The notes under the pieces are model-generated. The model saw nothing but the letters and a program-made list of their open reading frames with translations. It was not told the DNA's origin and did no database searches. A program made the translations under genes and the position numbers. Source: an uncultured Oscillospiraceae bacterium (GTDB taxonomy: Bacteria; Bacillota; Clostridia; Oscillospirales; Oscillospiraceae). Taken from it: a DNA stretch of 64,000 bases. The stretch is from NCBI GenBank assembly GCA_910579965.1, contig CAJTWF010000002.1, positions 1 to 64,000 on the forward strand. Direction: 5' to 3'. Positions 15,767-24,217 of this stretch are shown here, in pieces. The stretch's first letter is position 1, and every line of letters begins with the position of its first letter.

Positions 15767-16816
15767 TCACTGGATATCATCCTTGTCATGGCGGGGATGG
15801 TCCATGACCACCTTGCAGGCCTTGGTGAGCTGGGCAAAGATGGTGCTGTTGAAGCGGCTCTCATATACGGTGAGCATACCGTTGACCTCCGCACGGCGGA
15901 CCACGATATAGGCCGGCTGCAAATTGGTCAGGGTCAGCGCCTTCACATCGACGGAGCAGCGCTTACAGGGACACAGTCCGAACATATTGATATAGCGGGG
16001 GGCCTTGGCCTCCACTAAGGACTCCATCACGTTCACCACCACCAGTTCGTCAGGGTCCGGCTTGGGGGCGGGTTTCGGTTCAGGCTTGGGCTCCGGGATG
16101 GGCTCAGGAGCGGGCTCCGGCGCGGGGGTTGCGGCGGCGGGTTCCGGAGCGGGAGCAGGTTCCGGGGTAGGCTCGGGTTCCGGGGCGGGCTCCGGCACGG
16201 AGACGGGTTCGGGAGCAGGCTCCGGTACTGGTTCAGGGATAGGCTCGGGGACGGGCTCTGGCACTGGTTCCGGCACAGGCTCAGGGACGGGCTCCGGCAC
16301 TGGTTCAGGCACAGGCTCGGGGACGAGCTCGGGCGCTGGTGCAGGCTCAGGGGTAGTCTCGGGGATGGGCTCCGCTGCCGGCTCCAGGACAGCTTCCGGC
16401 ACAGCCTCGGGAGCAGGTACGGGCGCGGGGATAGGCTCCGGTACGGCTTCGGAAACGGTTTCCGGCTCCGGGATAGGCTCCGGCGCGGGCTGGGGGATGG
16501 GCTCCGCGGCCGGTTCCGGCGCAGAATCGGCCGCAGGCGCCAGGCCCGCCTCGGCCAGCAGCTCGCTCTCCAGAGCGTCCTTGATCTGCAGGGAAATCTG
16601 GGCGTCGTTGGAGCGGGCAACCTCCAGAATAGGGGGCGCAAGGGGCAGGGAGGGACCTTCCGCCGCCTCCGCCTGGGGCGGGACGGCGTCCGTCTCCGCT
16701 GGCGGGACCTGGGGCGCGTCGGCGGCCGGCGTCTCCTTCTCCCCGCCCGGCGCGGTAAGCAGATTGAGCACATGGGCTGTTTTATTGCTTTTGGCGCCTT
16801 TCTTCGCTGTTGCCAT
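15767..16816 (-). CDS. ComFB-domain protein with basic N-terminus and long Pro-Glu linker
   Basis: This 349-residue protein has three parts. Residues 1-20 are basic and alanine-rich (MATAKKGAKSNKTAHVLNLL). Residues about 100-255 are an unusual run of EPxPEP-type repeats, probably an extended rod. Residues 257-349 match the ComFB family: NVMESLVEAKAPRYINMFG, cysteines 282, 284 and 287 in CPCKRC, and VKALTLTNLQPAYIV. ComFB was named for a competence operon; members have recently been reported as cyclic-dinucleotide receptors. No comF genes are nearby. It is downstream of parA (22-base gap), so probably co-transcribed. The basic N-terminus resembles peptides that stimulate ParA ATPases; this link is inference. 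Confidence 0.85.
   Translation of the reverse strand: MATAKKGAKSNKTAHVLNLLTAPGGEKETPAADAPQVPPAETDAVPPQAEAAEGPSLPLAPPILEVARSNDAQISLQIKDALESELLAEAGLAPAADSAPEPAAEPIPQPAPEPIPEPETVSEAVPEPIPAPVPAPEAVPEAVLEPAAEPIPETTPEPAPAPELVPEPVPEPVPEPVPEPVPEPVPEPVPEPIPEPVPEPAPEPVSVPEPAPEPEPTPEPAPAPEPAAATPAPEPAPEPIPEPKPEPKPAPKPDPDELVVVNVMESLVEAKAPRYINMFGLCPCKRCSVDVKALTLTNLQPAYIVVRRAEVNGMLTVYESRFNSTIFAQLTKACKVVMDHPRHDKDDIQ
16055..16519 (-). repeat. Pro-Glu (PEP) low-complexity repeat tract within the ComFB gene
   Basis: About 465 bases encode alternating Pro and Glu with Ala, Val or Ile, with several near-exact 24-base blocks for PVPEPVPE. The tract is in frame throughout and probably varies in length between strains by slippage or recombination. 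Confidence 0.9.
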
Positions 16817-16837
16817 AGTGCGTTTTCTCCTTAGGTG

Positions 16838-17611
16838 TTACTGGACGGCAAGTCCACCGCCCGGGATGATCTCGTCAATGAGGGCGCGGAAATCCTCCGC
16901 CGGCTTGGACGAGGGGGCGTAGCTGAGCACGCTCTCCCCGTGGGCGGGCGCCTCCGCAACGGAGACGCTGGTGCGGATTTTGGCCTGGAACACCCGCGTG
17001 TCCAGCTGTTCGGCAATCTGTCCCGCCATCTCCAGCACCTCCCGGTTGAGGGTGAAGCGCTGGTTGTACTTGTTGAGCAGGATGCCCAGCACCTTCAGCC
17101 GGGAGTTATAGCAGCGGCGGACCGTGTCGATGGTCTCCCGGATCTGGGCCACCCCCAGAAGACTGAGGATCTCCGGGGCCATGGGGATGACCAGGCCGTC
17201 GGCCACCACGTAGGCGTTCACCGTCAGCACGTTCAGGGCCGGCGGGGTGTCCACGATGATGAAGTCATAGTCGTCCTGGAGCTCGCTGAGAGCGTTTTTC
17301 AGCAGGAACTCCCGGCCCGGCCGGTTGAACTCCAGCTCCGCCGCGGACAAAAGAATGTTGGATGGCAGAATATCGCCGCAGCTGGACGGGACGATGACCT
17401 CCCGCACCGGGCGGACGCCCTTCATCACATCGTATATGGTGGCGCAGTTGTCAATATCCAATCCCAGGCAGAAGCCCAGACTCCCCTGGGGGTCCAGATC
17501 CACGCCCAGCACGCGCCGGCCCATCTGATGCAGCCCGGCCAGCAGGGCGCAGGCGGTGGTGGTCTTGCCCACGCCGCCCTTCTGATTGGTGATCGCAATA
17601 ACAGCAGACAA
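16838..17611 (-). CDS. Orphan ParA/Soj-family ATPase
   Basis: This 257-residue ATPase belongs to the ParA/MinD superfamily, which positions DNA, chemosensory arrays or other cargo. The deviant Walker A is KGGVGKTTT (Lys11 and Lys16), Walker A' is VDLDPQGSLGF and Walker B is FIIVDTPPAL. It resembles Soj/ParA more than the flagellar number regulator FlhG. No ParB gene or parS site is seen nearby. The start is TTG, supported by GGAGGGG 5 bases upstream and by the family N-terminus. Its gene pairs with the ComFB-domain gene and is divergent from fliD, with which it shares a 149-base promoter region. Confidence 0.92.
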   Translation of the reverse strand: MSAVIAITNQKGGVGKTTTACALLAGLHQMGRRVLGVDLDPQGSLGFCLGLDIDNCATIYDVMKGVRPVREVIVPSSCGDILPSNILLSAAELEFNRPGREFLLKNALSELQDDYDFIIVDTPPALNVLTVNAYVVADGLVIPMAPEILSLLGVAQIRETIDTVRRCYNSRLKVLGILLNKYNQRFTLNREVLEMAGQIAEQLDTRVFQAKIRTSVSVAEAPAHGESVLSYAPSSKPAEDFRALIDEIIPGGGLAVQ

Positions 17612-17650
17612 AATATCCCCTCCGTCATGTAAAATCTTTTCTGCGACTCT

Positions 17651-17677
17651 TAACTTTACTATACTATGTGACGATAA
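17651..17677 (+). promoter_or_regulatory. Sigma-28-type promoter for fliD
   Basis: TAAC, a 15-base spacer and GACGATAA fit the flagellar sigma consensus (TAAA-N15-GCCGATAA) with one mismatch per element. It lies about 85 bases upstream of the fliD start. On the other strand a TATAGT in the spacer could be the -10 of parA, which would make the two promoters overlap. Confidence 0.7.
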
Positions 17678-17760
17678 AAAAGTACAGAGGGATTTTCTTT
17701 TTTTCTTAGAAATTTGAAAAAAAGATTGACAAAAAAACTACGAGTAAAGGAGCGATCGTT

Positions 17761-20520
17761 ATGGCATCCGTCAGCAGAGCCGGCGGCAGCAGCTATACCA
17801 GCAGCCTGTATAACAGCGCGAACATCATCAGTGGTCTTGCCAGCGGAATGGACACCGAGGGCATGATCGAAAGCTTGGTTCAGAGCTATCAGACCAAGCT
17901 CCAGAACCTGAGCAACAAGTCCACCAAGATCGGCTGGAAGCAGGAGGCCTACCGCAGCATCATCAACAAGATGACTGCCTTCTCCAACAAGTACACCTCC
18001 TATATGTCCAGCACAAACCTCATGTCCAGTTCCTTCTTCAACAACGCCATCAAGGTGAAGGCCACGGGGGGCAAAAACGCGGAGTTTGTCACCGCCAGCG
18101 GCAGGACGGACAGCGACGTTCGCCTCAACAGCGTCTCCCAGCTGGCCAGCGCCGCCCGCTATGTCACCAGCAGCAATCTGGCCGGCAAGGGGGAGGATTT
18201 CTCCATTGAGGCCGACGACGCCGTCAACCTGAATGGCGATGTGACCCTGAGCACCTTCTCCGGGTCCCTGAGCCTGGCCTACGGCGGCAAGAACGTGAGC
18301 ATCTCCTTCAACGAGGCCACGGACCTTGTTCAGACCAACTACGACAACCCCAACAAGGCCGAGGCCCTGGCGGAGATGATTAACAAGAAGCTGGCGGACC
18401 AGAAGATCACCCTGTCCAACGGCGAGACCGTCTCCGCGTCGGAGTGCATCGCCGTCAAGGTGGACACCAATCCCAACGGGAGCGGCACGATCTCCTTTGA
18501 GGATAAGCGGAACGCCGGCAACAGCGTGTATATCTCCTCCGCCAGCAGCTCCATCAAGGACACCTTCGGACTGGGCGAGCTGAAGGACCCCAAGGAGAAT
18601 CAGGTCAAGTCCTTCCACATCTCCAGCGGCACCGATCTGACCAAGACCATGAATACCGCCGAGTACCTCTCCGGCAAGTCCATGAACATCAGCCTGGACG
18701 GCTCGTCCAAGAGCATCAAGCTGCCGGAGATCGTCAAGAAGGACGACGGCACCTATAAGATCAAGAACGGCACCGATGCGTCGGGGAAGGATATTGAGCT
18801 CGACTTCAACGCCAAGAACTACACCGACGTCCTCAACGCCTCCCTGAAAAAGGCGTTCGGCGGCAAGGTCAGCGTGGAGAATCTGGCTGCCGACGACGCG
18901 AAGCCGGACAGCATGGAGCTCCAGCTGAAGTTCAACGCGCCTGAGAACTCCAATCTGATCATCAACGCCGACGCGGGCGAGAAGCTGGGCATCGGCACCG
19001 TGGCCACCAACTACCTCAACACCAGCAAAACCCTGGAAGATCTGCTGTCCGATCACAAGTGGGAGACCATGAAGGATGAGGACGGCAACACCGTCGACAA
19101 GCCGGAGGACTTCTTCCTCAACGGCGTGAAGATCGGCAGCTACACCAAGGACACCAAGCTGTCCGACATTATGAGCGACATCAACGCCAACAGCGAGGCC
19201 GGCGTGAAGGTCAGCTACTCCAAGACCGCCCGCGAGTTCGTGTTCACCTCCAAGGAGACCGGCTCCCAGGCCGAGATCAATATTGACGGCGGTCTGGCGG
19301 AGGAGATTTTCGGCTCCACCAAGCTCCCGGAGAAGAGCCCGGTCTCCTTTGGCGAGGCCTATGGCGTCCTTGCGGGTGGCGAGGATGTTACGTTCTCCTT
19401 CGAGGGTGTATCAGCCGCGGTGGAGTTCCATGTCAATCCGGAAGACTCAATGGAGGACGTTGCCGCCTCACTGAATACCAAGATGATGAATAACGGCATA
19501 ACGACTTCCTACAATAAATACACTGGCCAGTTAGAGGCAACCGACAAGAACGGCAAAAAGATTGACATGAAGATGACTGCCGGATCGAGTGAACTTAAGT
19601 TCAATACGAAGTATAAGCCCGACGTCAACTACACCCCCGGCCAGGACGCCAAGTTCTCTGTCACCATCAACGGCACCACCATGGACATGGTCCGCTCCAG
19701 CAACGACGTGGACATTGACGGCATGACCATCAACTTCAAGAAGGAGTTCGAGGACGACGGCGTGGGCGTCACCTTTGAGCGCTCCACCGACTCCGACAAG
19801 ATCGTGGACGCCGTCCGCTCCATGGTGGACGACTACAACGAGATGATGGCGGAGATCCGCACCCAGTACGCCACCCTGCCCGCCAAGGGATCCGGCGGCT
19901 CCTTCAAGACCTACGAGCCCCTCACCGACGAGGAGCGGGCCTCCATGAGCGAGAGCGCCATCAAGAACTACGAGGACAAGGCCAAGCAGGGCCTGCTCTT
20001 CGGGGACAGGAACCTCTCCAACCTCTACGAGCGGATGCGCAACGTGTTCAGCGTAGGCGGCGAGGACGGCGCGATGCTCAGCAAGATCGGCATCTCCGTG
20101 GGCTTTGACAGCACCACCGGCGCAACCTCCCTGACCCTGGACGAGGGCAAGCTGCGGGACGCCCTGGACAACGATCCCGACGCGGTGGCGGATCTGTTCA
20201 CCAAGAGCAAGGAGAGCGGCGCTTCCACCAACGGCCTGATGCAGGGCATGAAGACCGAGCTGGACCGCTACGCCGGCCTCACCGGCGCCACCAAGGGCAT
20301 CCTGGTCCAGCAGGCGGGCACGCCCCTCAACTCCCTGTCCCTCATGAACAACGAGTGGCAGAAGGAGATAGACAACATTTCCAACGAGATGGAGAAGTGG
20401 CAGGATAAGCTGGAGAGCCAGGTGGACCGCTATACCAGCATGTTCAGCAAGCTGGAGGTCCTCATCAATCAGATGAACTCCCAGAGCTCCACTCTGGCCG
20501 GACTGATGGGCGGCGGCTGA
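17761..20520 (+). CDS. fliD: Flagellar hook-associated protein 2, filament cap (FliD)
   Basis: FliD caps the filament tip and guides flagellin folding. The N-terminal FliD_N domain (about 20-125) contains SGLASGMDTEGMIESLVQ, and the C-terminal FliD_C domain (about 620-905) ends with a coiled coil (WQKEIDNISNEMEKWQDKLE) and LINQMNSQSSTLAGLMGGG. At 919 residues it is almost twice the usual size; the excess is in the surface-exposed middle. Bases 19365-19615 have lower GC and different codon choice from the rest, as if that domain were acquired. AAAGGAG precedes the ATG. fliS and a fliT-like gene follow, as expected. Confidence 0.94.
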   Translation: MASVSRAGGSSYTSSLYNSANIISGLASGMDTEGMIESLVQSYQTKLQNLSNKSTKIGWKQEAYRSIINKMTAFSNKYTSYMSSTNLMSSSFFNNAIKVKATGGKNAEFVTASGRTDSDVRLNSVSQLASAARYVTSSNLAGKGEDFSIEADDAVNLNGDVTLSTFSGSLSLAYGGKNVSISFNEATDLVQTNYDNPNKAEALAEMINKKLADQKITLSNGETVSASECIAVKVDTNPNGSGTISFEDKRNAGNSVYISSASSSIKDTFGLGELKDPKENQVKSFHISSGTDLTKTMNTAEYLSGKSMNISLDGSSKSIKLPEIVKKDDGTYKIKNGTDASGKDIELDFNAKNYTDVLNASLKKAFGGKVSVENLAADDAKPDSMELQLKFNAPENSNLIINADAGEKLGIGTVATNYLNTSKTLEDLLSDHKWETMKDEDGNTVDKPEDFFLNGVKIGSYTKDTKLSDIMSDINANSEAGVKVSYSKTAREFVFTSKETGSQAEINIDGGLAEEIFGSTKLPEKSPVSFGEAYGVLAGGEDVTFSFEGVSAAVEFHVNPEDSMEDVAASLNTKMMNNGITTSYNKYTGQLEATDKNGKKIDMKMTAGSSELKFNTKYKPDVNYTPGQDAKFSVTINGTTMDMVRSSNDVDIDGMTINFKKEFEDDGVGVTFERSTDSDKIVDAVRSMVDDYNEMMAEIRTQYATLPAKGSGGSFKTYEPLTDEERASMSESAIKNYEDKAKQGLLFGDRNLSNLYERMRNVFSVGGEDGAMLSKIGISVGFDSTTGATSLTLDEGKLRDALDNDPDAVADLFTKSKESGASTNGLMQGMKTELDRYAGLTGATKGILVQQAGTPLNSLSLMNNEWQKEIDNISNEMEKWQDKLESQVDRYTSMFSKLEVLINQMNSQSSTLAGLMGGG

Positions 20521-20551
20521 TCCCCCGGAATAGAAAGGAACGGTATCCCAT

Positions 20552-20944
20552 ATGGATAGGAGAGGCTATCAGCAGTACAAGCAGCAATCCGTCAATTCCA
20601 TGACCCCCGGCGAGCTGCTGCTGCTGCTGTACGATGAGCTGGTCAAGCGGGCGACAATGGCCTCCATCTCGCTGGACAAGGGGGATTTCCCCAGCTTCGA
20701 GATGGCTGTGGACCGGTGCGTGGACATCGTCACCTATTTGGACGAGACGCTGGATCATAAATACCCCATCAGCGGCGAGCTGAGCCGGCTGTACGAGTAT
20801 TTCACCTACCAGCTGGGCCGGATCAAGATCGGCCGGAACAAGAAGGAGCTGGAGAGCCTGCGGCCTATGCTGGCGGACCTGCGGGACGCCTTCCACAGCG
20901 CGGAGAAGGACGCGGGCAGCCAGGGGAAGAGTGATCTGGTATGA
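20552..20944 (+). CDS. fliS: Flagellin export chaperone FliS
   Basis: FliS binds the C-terminus of flagellin and keeps it unfolded for export. The 130-residue helical protein has the family N-terminus GYQQYKQQSVNSMTPGELLL and the LYDELVKRATMAS helix. It follows fliD by 31 bases and its stop overlaps the next gene by ATGA. No flagellin gene is in the window. Confidence 0.95.
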   Translation: MDRRGYQQYKQQSVNSMTPGELLLLLYDELVKRATMASISLDKGDFPSFEMAVDRCVDIVTYLDETLDHKYPISGELSRLYEYFTYQLGRIKIGRNKKELESLRPMLADLRDAFHSAEKDAGSQGKSDLV

Positions 20945-21333
20945 CCGGCAGCGAGTGGATGGATCTGACCGTTCTGGAGAGAAAGAAGTACAACTACCTC
21001 GGCGAGGTGCTGGATCTGACGCAGCAGCTGGCGGAGAGCCTGGAGCGCAGCGATCAGGTGTCCGCACGCATGATCCTGGCCATGCGCCAGGACCCCATCC
21101 TCCATCTGGGAGAGATTGACCAGGCCTGTCAGGCCCGCCGCCGGGATCTGACCCAGGAGGACCGCGAGCGGGCGGAAGCCCTGCTGAAGGGCGCGCAGCC
21201 ACGCAGCAATGAGGAGCGGACCTTCCTGGAGCAGGCGGGCAGAACCCGCCGCCTGCTGGAGCGGGTGGTGGAGCTGGACCGCCGGGTCAGCCTTCAAATG
21301 GCGGGAGACAACTCCTTTTATAAGAAGAAATAG
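20941..21333 (+). CDS. FliT-like small helical flagellar chaperone
   Basis: This 130-residue, charged, all-helical product has no membrane segment. It is translationally coupled to fliS (ATGA), the position where fliT lies in many flagellar operons; FliT is the export chaperone of FliD. Sequence similarity to known FliT is too weak to be sure by eye, so the call rests on position, size and composition. A long hairpin follows the stop. Confidence 0.6.
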   Translation: MTGSEWMDLTVLERKKYNYLGEVLDLTQQLAESLERSDQVSARMILAMRQDPILHLGEIDQACQARRRDLTQEDRERAEALLKGAQPRSNEERTFLEQAGRTRRLLERVVELDRRVSLQMAGDNSFYKKK

Positions 21334-21337
21334 ACAG

Positions 21338-21379
21338 CCATGTCTGTTCCGCCGGCCGGCGCCGGCGGGACAGGCATGG
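21338..21379 (+). terminator. Long intergenic hairpin after the fliT-like gene
   Basis: A 19-base-pair stem, complete in RNA if two G-U pairs are allowed, has a CGGC loop. No T run follows, so it may be an attenuating or mRNA-stabilising structure and not a true terminator. The next gene starts 85 bases downstream. Confidence 0.6.
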
Positions 21380-21463
21380 TTGCGAGACGTAGTCCGGACC
21401 GCCGGACACGATCCCTTTATCACGATTTCCCGGTAAGGGGAAGTCGAGAGGAGCCACAGCAGC

Positions 21464-22168
21464 ATGGCGGAAATTCGTCTGGAAAATGTATCAAAGCGAT
21501 ATACGGAAGACAAGCGCACGATGTATGCCGTGCGCGAGGTGAATCTCACCATCACCCAGGGGGAGTTCGTATTCCTCATCGGCAGCAGCGGCGCGGGCAA
21601 GAGCACTCTGCTGCAGCTGATTGGATCGGAAATTTATCCGGACGAGGGAGTGGTCTACCTCAACGATGTGAACATTGCCCGGCTCATCGGTCCCTGGCGG
21701 ACCAGGGCCACCCGCTCCTTCGGCATTGTCAACCAGCAGTGCCAGCTCATCCGCAAGCGCACCATCGGCGACAACCTGCTGCTGGCGGCCAACGCGGGGG
21801 GGATGCTGCGCAGAAGCAAGAGCCGGCAGGCGGTGAAGAAGGCGCTGGGCATCGTGGGGCTGCCGGGGGTGGAGACCTACTACCCCGCAGAGCTGTCCAT
21901 CGGGGAGTGCCGGCGGGTGGAGCTGGCCAGGGCGCTGATCAACAGTCCGCCTCTGCTGCTGCTCGACGAGCTGACAGCCAACCTGGATGACGACAACATC
22001 TGGGATCTGATGCACCTGCTCAACGAGCTGAACACCCGGGGCACCACCATTGTCATGGCCACCCACGCCAGTCAGTATGTGAACATCATGCGCCGCAGGG
22101 TGGTCACCCTGGTGGACGGCCGGGTGGCGGGCGATGTGAAGAACGGAAAGTACGGCGATATAGTGTGA
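21464..22168 (+). CDS. Orphan FtsE-like ABC ATPase
   Basis: This 234-residue ATPase resembles FtsE, which with FtsX transmits division signals to cell-wall hydrolases. Walker A is GSSGAGKS, the Q-loop is near IVNQQCQL, Walker B is LLLLDELTANLD and the switch histidine is in ATHAS. The signature motif is LSIGECRR in place of LSGGE, and Walker B has Leu where Pro is usual. No FtsX or other permease lies beside it; neighbours are the fliT-like gene and a chemoreceptor. It could serve FtsX encoded elsewhere or have a flagellar or chemotaxis role. Confidence 0.8.
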   Translation: MAEIRLENVSKRYTEDKRTMYAVREVNLTITQGEFVFLIGSSGAGKSTLLQLIGSEIYPDEGVVYLNDVNIARLIGPWRTRATRSFGIVNQQCQLIRKRTIGDNLLLAANAGGMLRRSKSRQAVKKALGIVGLPGVETYYPAELSIGECRRVELARALINSPPLLLLDELTANLDDDNIWDLMHLLNELNTRGTTIVMATHASQYVNIMRRRVVTLVDGRVAGDVKNGKYGDIV

Positions 22169-22384
22169 TGTTGTCCGGTTTTCCCACAAAACTGGCAGAT
22201 TATGAGGGACGGGACGGTGGAAATGTGGAAGGCATGAAAAAGCCGATTGCCGGCGCTAACCAGCGCGGGCACCCCGGCGCTTGATCCGCGGAACGCGGCA
22301 GATACGTCATAAGAATTTTGGCAGCGCAGACCATCCGCGGCTGGGGAGGACCGGCGGCGGGAAAAAATAGGAGGAAAGCTACAT

Positions 22385-24208
22385 ATGAACTTCAAGAACA
22401 TGTCCATCAGAAAAAGTCTGATTATAGGCTTTGGCACCACCATCCTCGTCTCTGTGGCCATCATCATCGCCTCCCTGATTATGATGAGCTCCCAGAAGAG
22501 CGCCTATTCCGACATTATTGACCGGTACTTGGGGGCCAATGAGCTGGTCTCCGAGTGCCGCATCGACTACAACATTGCCGCCCGCAACCTGCGGGACGCG
22601 GTTATCTCCGGCGACACCAGCGGCCTGAGCAGCGTCACCGCCAAGATTGACGAGCTCACCGCCCGCCTGTCCGAGCTGCGGAGCGTCTATCCCCTCAGCG
22701 ACAAGACCCAGCTGGACACCTTTGTCCGCACGGTAGAGGAGTGGGAGACGGAGGCAAAGAACATTGCCGACACGGCCCGCACGGACCGCAACAGCGCGGC
22801 GGAGATGATCGTCTCCACCTGCACCCCCAAGCTGTCCGCCGCCGCCACGGCGGGCGACGCGGTGGCCTCGGAGCTGCAGGCGGCCCAGGCGCAGATCATC
22901 AATCAGCAGAACCGCAGCTCCACCATCGGCATCGTGATTATCATCGGCATAATGGTAATCGCCACGGCAGTGGTGCTCATGATGGCCTTTAAGATTATCC
23001 GCAGCATCGTGGAGCCCAGCGCCCAGGTCCGGGCCGCGCTGGCCGGATTCAGCCAGGGCAATCTGGACGTGCCCGTGCAGTTCAGGGGCACCAACGAGCT
23101 GGGCGAGATGTGCGACGCCCTGCGCACCAGCCAGCAGGTGCTCCACAGCGTCATTCAGGACATCTCCAGCACCACCGGGCACATGGCCAAGGGCAACTTC
23201 GATGTGGAGCTGACCGCCACCTTCCCCGGCGATCTGGCCCCCATCCAGCAGAGCGTGAACCAGTTCGTGCTGCGCATGAGCGAGACCATCTCCAACATCA
23301 GCCAGTCCGCCGATCAGGTGTCCGCCGGCTCCGAGCAGGTCTCCAACAGCTCCCAGTCCCTGGCCCAGGGCGCTACCGAGCAGGCCAGCGCCGTGGAGGA
23401 GCTGAGCGCCACCATCAACGACATCTCCACCAACGCCAAGCAGACCGCCGCCTCCGCCGAGGAGGCCAGGGCCAGCGTGGGCGAGGCGGGCGCCCAGGTC
23501 TCCGCCAGCAACGAGTATGTCAAGCAGCTCAACGTGGCCATGAACAACATCTCCACCTCCTCTGAGGAGATCGGCAAGATCATCGCCACCATTGAGAACA
23601 TCGCCTTCCAGACCAACATTCTGGCCCTGAACGCCGCCGTGGAGGCCGCCCGCGCGGGCACCGCCGGCAAGGGCTTTGCCGTGGTGGCCGACGAGGTGCG
23701 CAATCTGGCCTCCAAGTCCGACGAGGCCGCCAAGGCCACCAAGGACTTGATTGAGAACTCCATCACCGCCGTCCGCGAGGGCGCCGACGTGGTGGGCAAG
23801 GTCACCGAGTCCCTGGAGCGGACCACGGTTCTGGCCAGCGACGTGGTGTCCATGATGGAGAGCGTGGCTGAGGCCGTGGAGAACCAGACCACCGCCATCG
23901 CCCAGGTCACCGAGGGCATTGACCAGATCTCCGCCGTGGTCCAGACCAACTCCGCCACCAGCGAGGAGTGCGCCGCCGCCAGCGAGCAGCTCTCCTCCCA
24001 GGCCAACATCATGCACCAGCTCATGGCTGAGTTCCGCATCAGCAACCGCGCCGGCTTCGGCGGCGGCAGCAGCAGCTTCGGCAGCGCCGGCAGCAGTTTC
24101 TCCGGCGGGGACAGCGGCTGGGGCGGCGCCGCGCCTGCGGACGAGGAGCCCATTGTGCTCAGCAGCGGCAGAAGCAGCGATAATCCCTTCACCAACGTGA
24201 AGTATTAA
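22385..24208 (+). CDS. Methyl-accepting chemotaxis protein
   Basis: This 607-residue transmembrane chemoreceptor feeds CheA. Membrane helix 1 is at about residues 11-33, an external domain of about 140 residues (helical, four-helix-bundle type by pattern) follows, helix 2 is at about 178-200, then HAMP, and the signalling domain at about 290-570 with the hairpin tip FQTNILALNAAVEAARAG. The ligand cannot be told. The Gly/Ser-rich tail ends without the NWETF-type pentapeptide, so methylation would not use a tail tether. AGGAGG precedes the ATG. The upstream 216 bases hold no second gene. Confidence 0.95.
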   Translation: MNFKNMSIRKSLIIGFGTTILVSVAIIIASLIMMSSQKSAYSDIIDRYLGANELVSECRIDYNIAARNLRDAVISGDTSGLSSVTAKIDELTARLSELRSVYPLSDKTQLDTFVRTVEEWETEAKNIADTARTDRNSAAEMIVSTCTPKLSAAATAGDAVASELQAAQAQIINQQNRSSTIGIVIIIGIMVIATAVVLMMAFKIIRSIVEPSAQVRAALAGFSQGNLDVPVQFRGTNELGEMCDALRTSQQVLHSVIQDISSTTGHMAKGNFDVELTATFPGDLAPIQQSVNQFVLRMSETISNISQSADQVSAGSEQVSNSSQSLAQGATEQASAVEELSATINDISTNAKQTAASAEEARASVGEAGAQVSASNEYVKQLNVAMNNISTSSEEIGKIIATIENIAFQTNILALNAAVEAARAGTAGKGFAVVADEVRNLASKSDEAAKATKDLIENSITAVREGADVVGKVTESLERTTVLASDVVSMMESVAEAVENQTTAIAQVTEGIDQISAVVQTNSATSEECAAASEQLSSQANIMHQLMAEFRISNRAGFGGGSSSFGSAGSSFSGGDSGWGGAAPADEEPIVLSSGRSSDNPFTNVKY

Positions 24209-24217
24209 ACCTGACGA

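Noticed and set aside
16055..16519. Short regular repeats as a possible CRISPR array
   Set aside because: The repeats are in frame inside a gene, have no unique spacers of constant size, and no cas gene is near.
16005..16922. Plus-strand ORF encoding a Gly-Ser-Gly repeat protein
   Set aside because: It is the shadow of the Pro-Glu tract of the ComFB gene, which has a ribosome-binding site, a recognised domain and an operon partner.
16838..17611. ParA ATPase as FlhG
   Set aside because: Its motifs (DPQGSLGF, TTG start, pairing with a ComFB gene) are of Soj/ParA type, and no flhF is adjacent.
22242..22249. GCCGATTG upstream of the chemoreceptor as a sigma-28 -10 element
   Set aside because: No TAAA-like -35 lies at 15 bases, so the match is probably chance.
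22169..22384. Possible cyclic-di-GMP riboswitch before the chemoreceptor
   Set aside because: None of the conserved GEMM class I or II core sequences are present.
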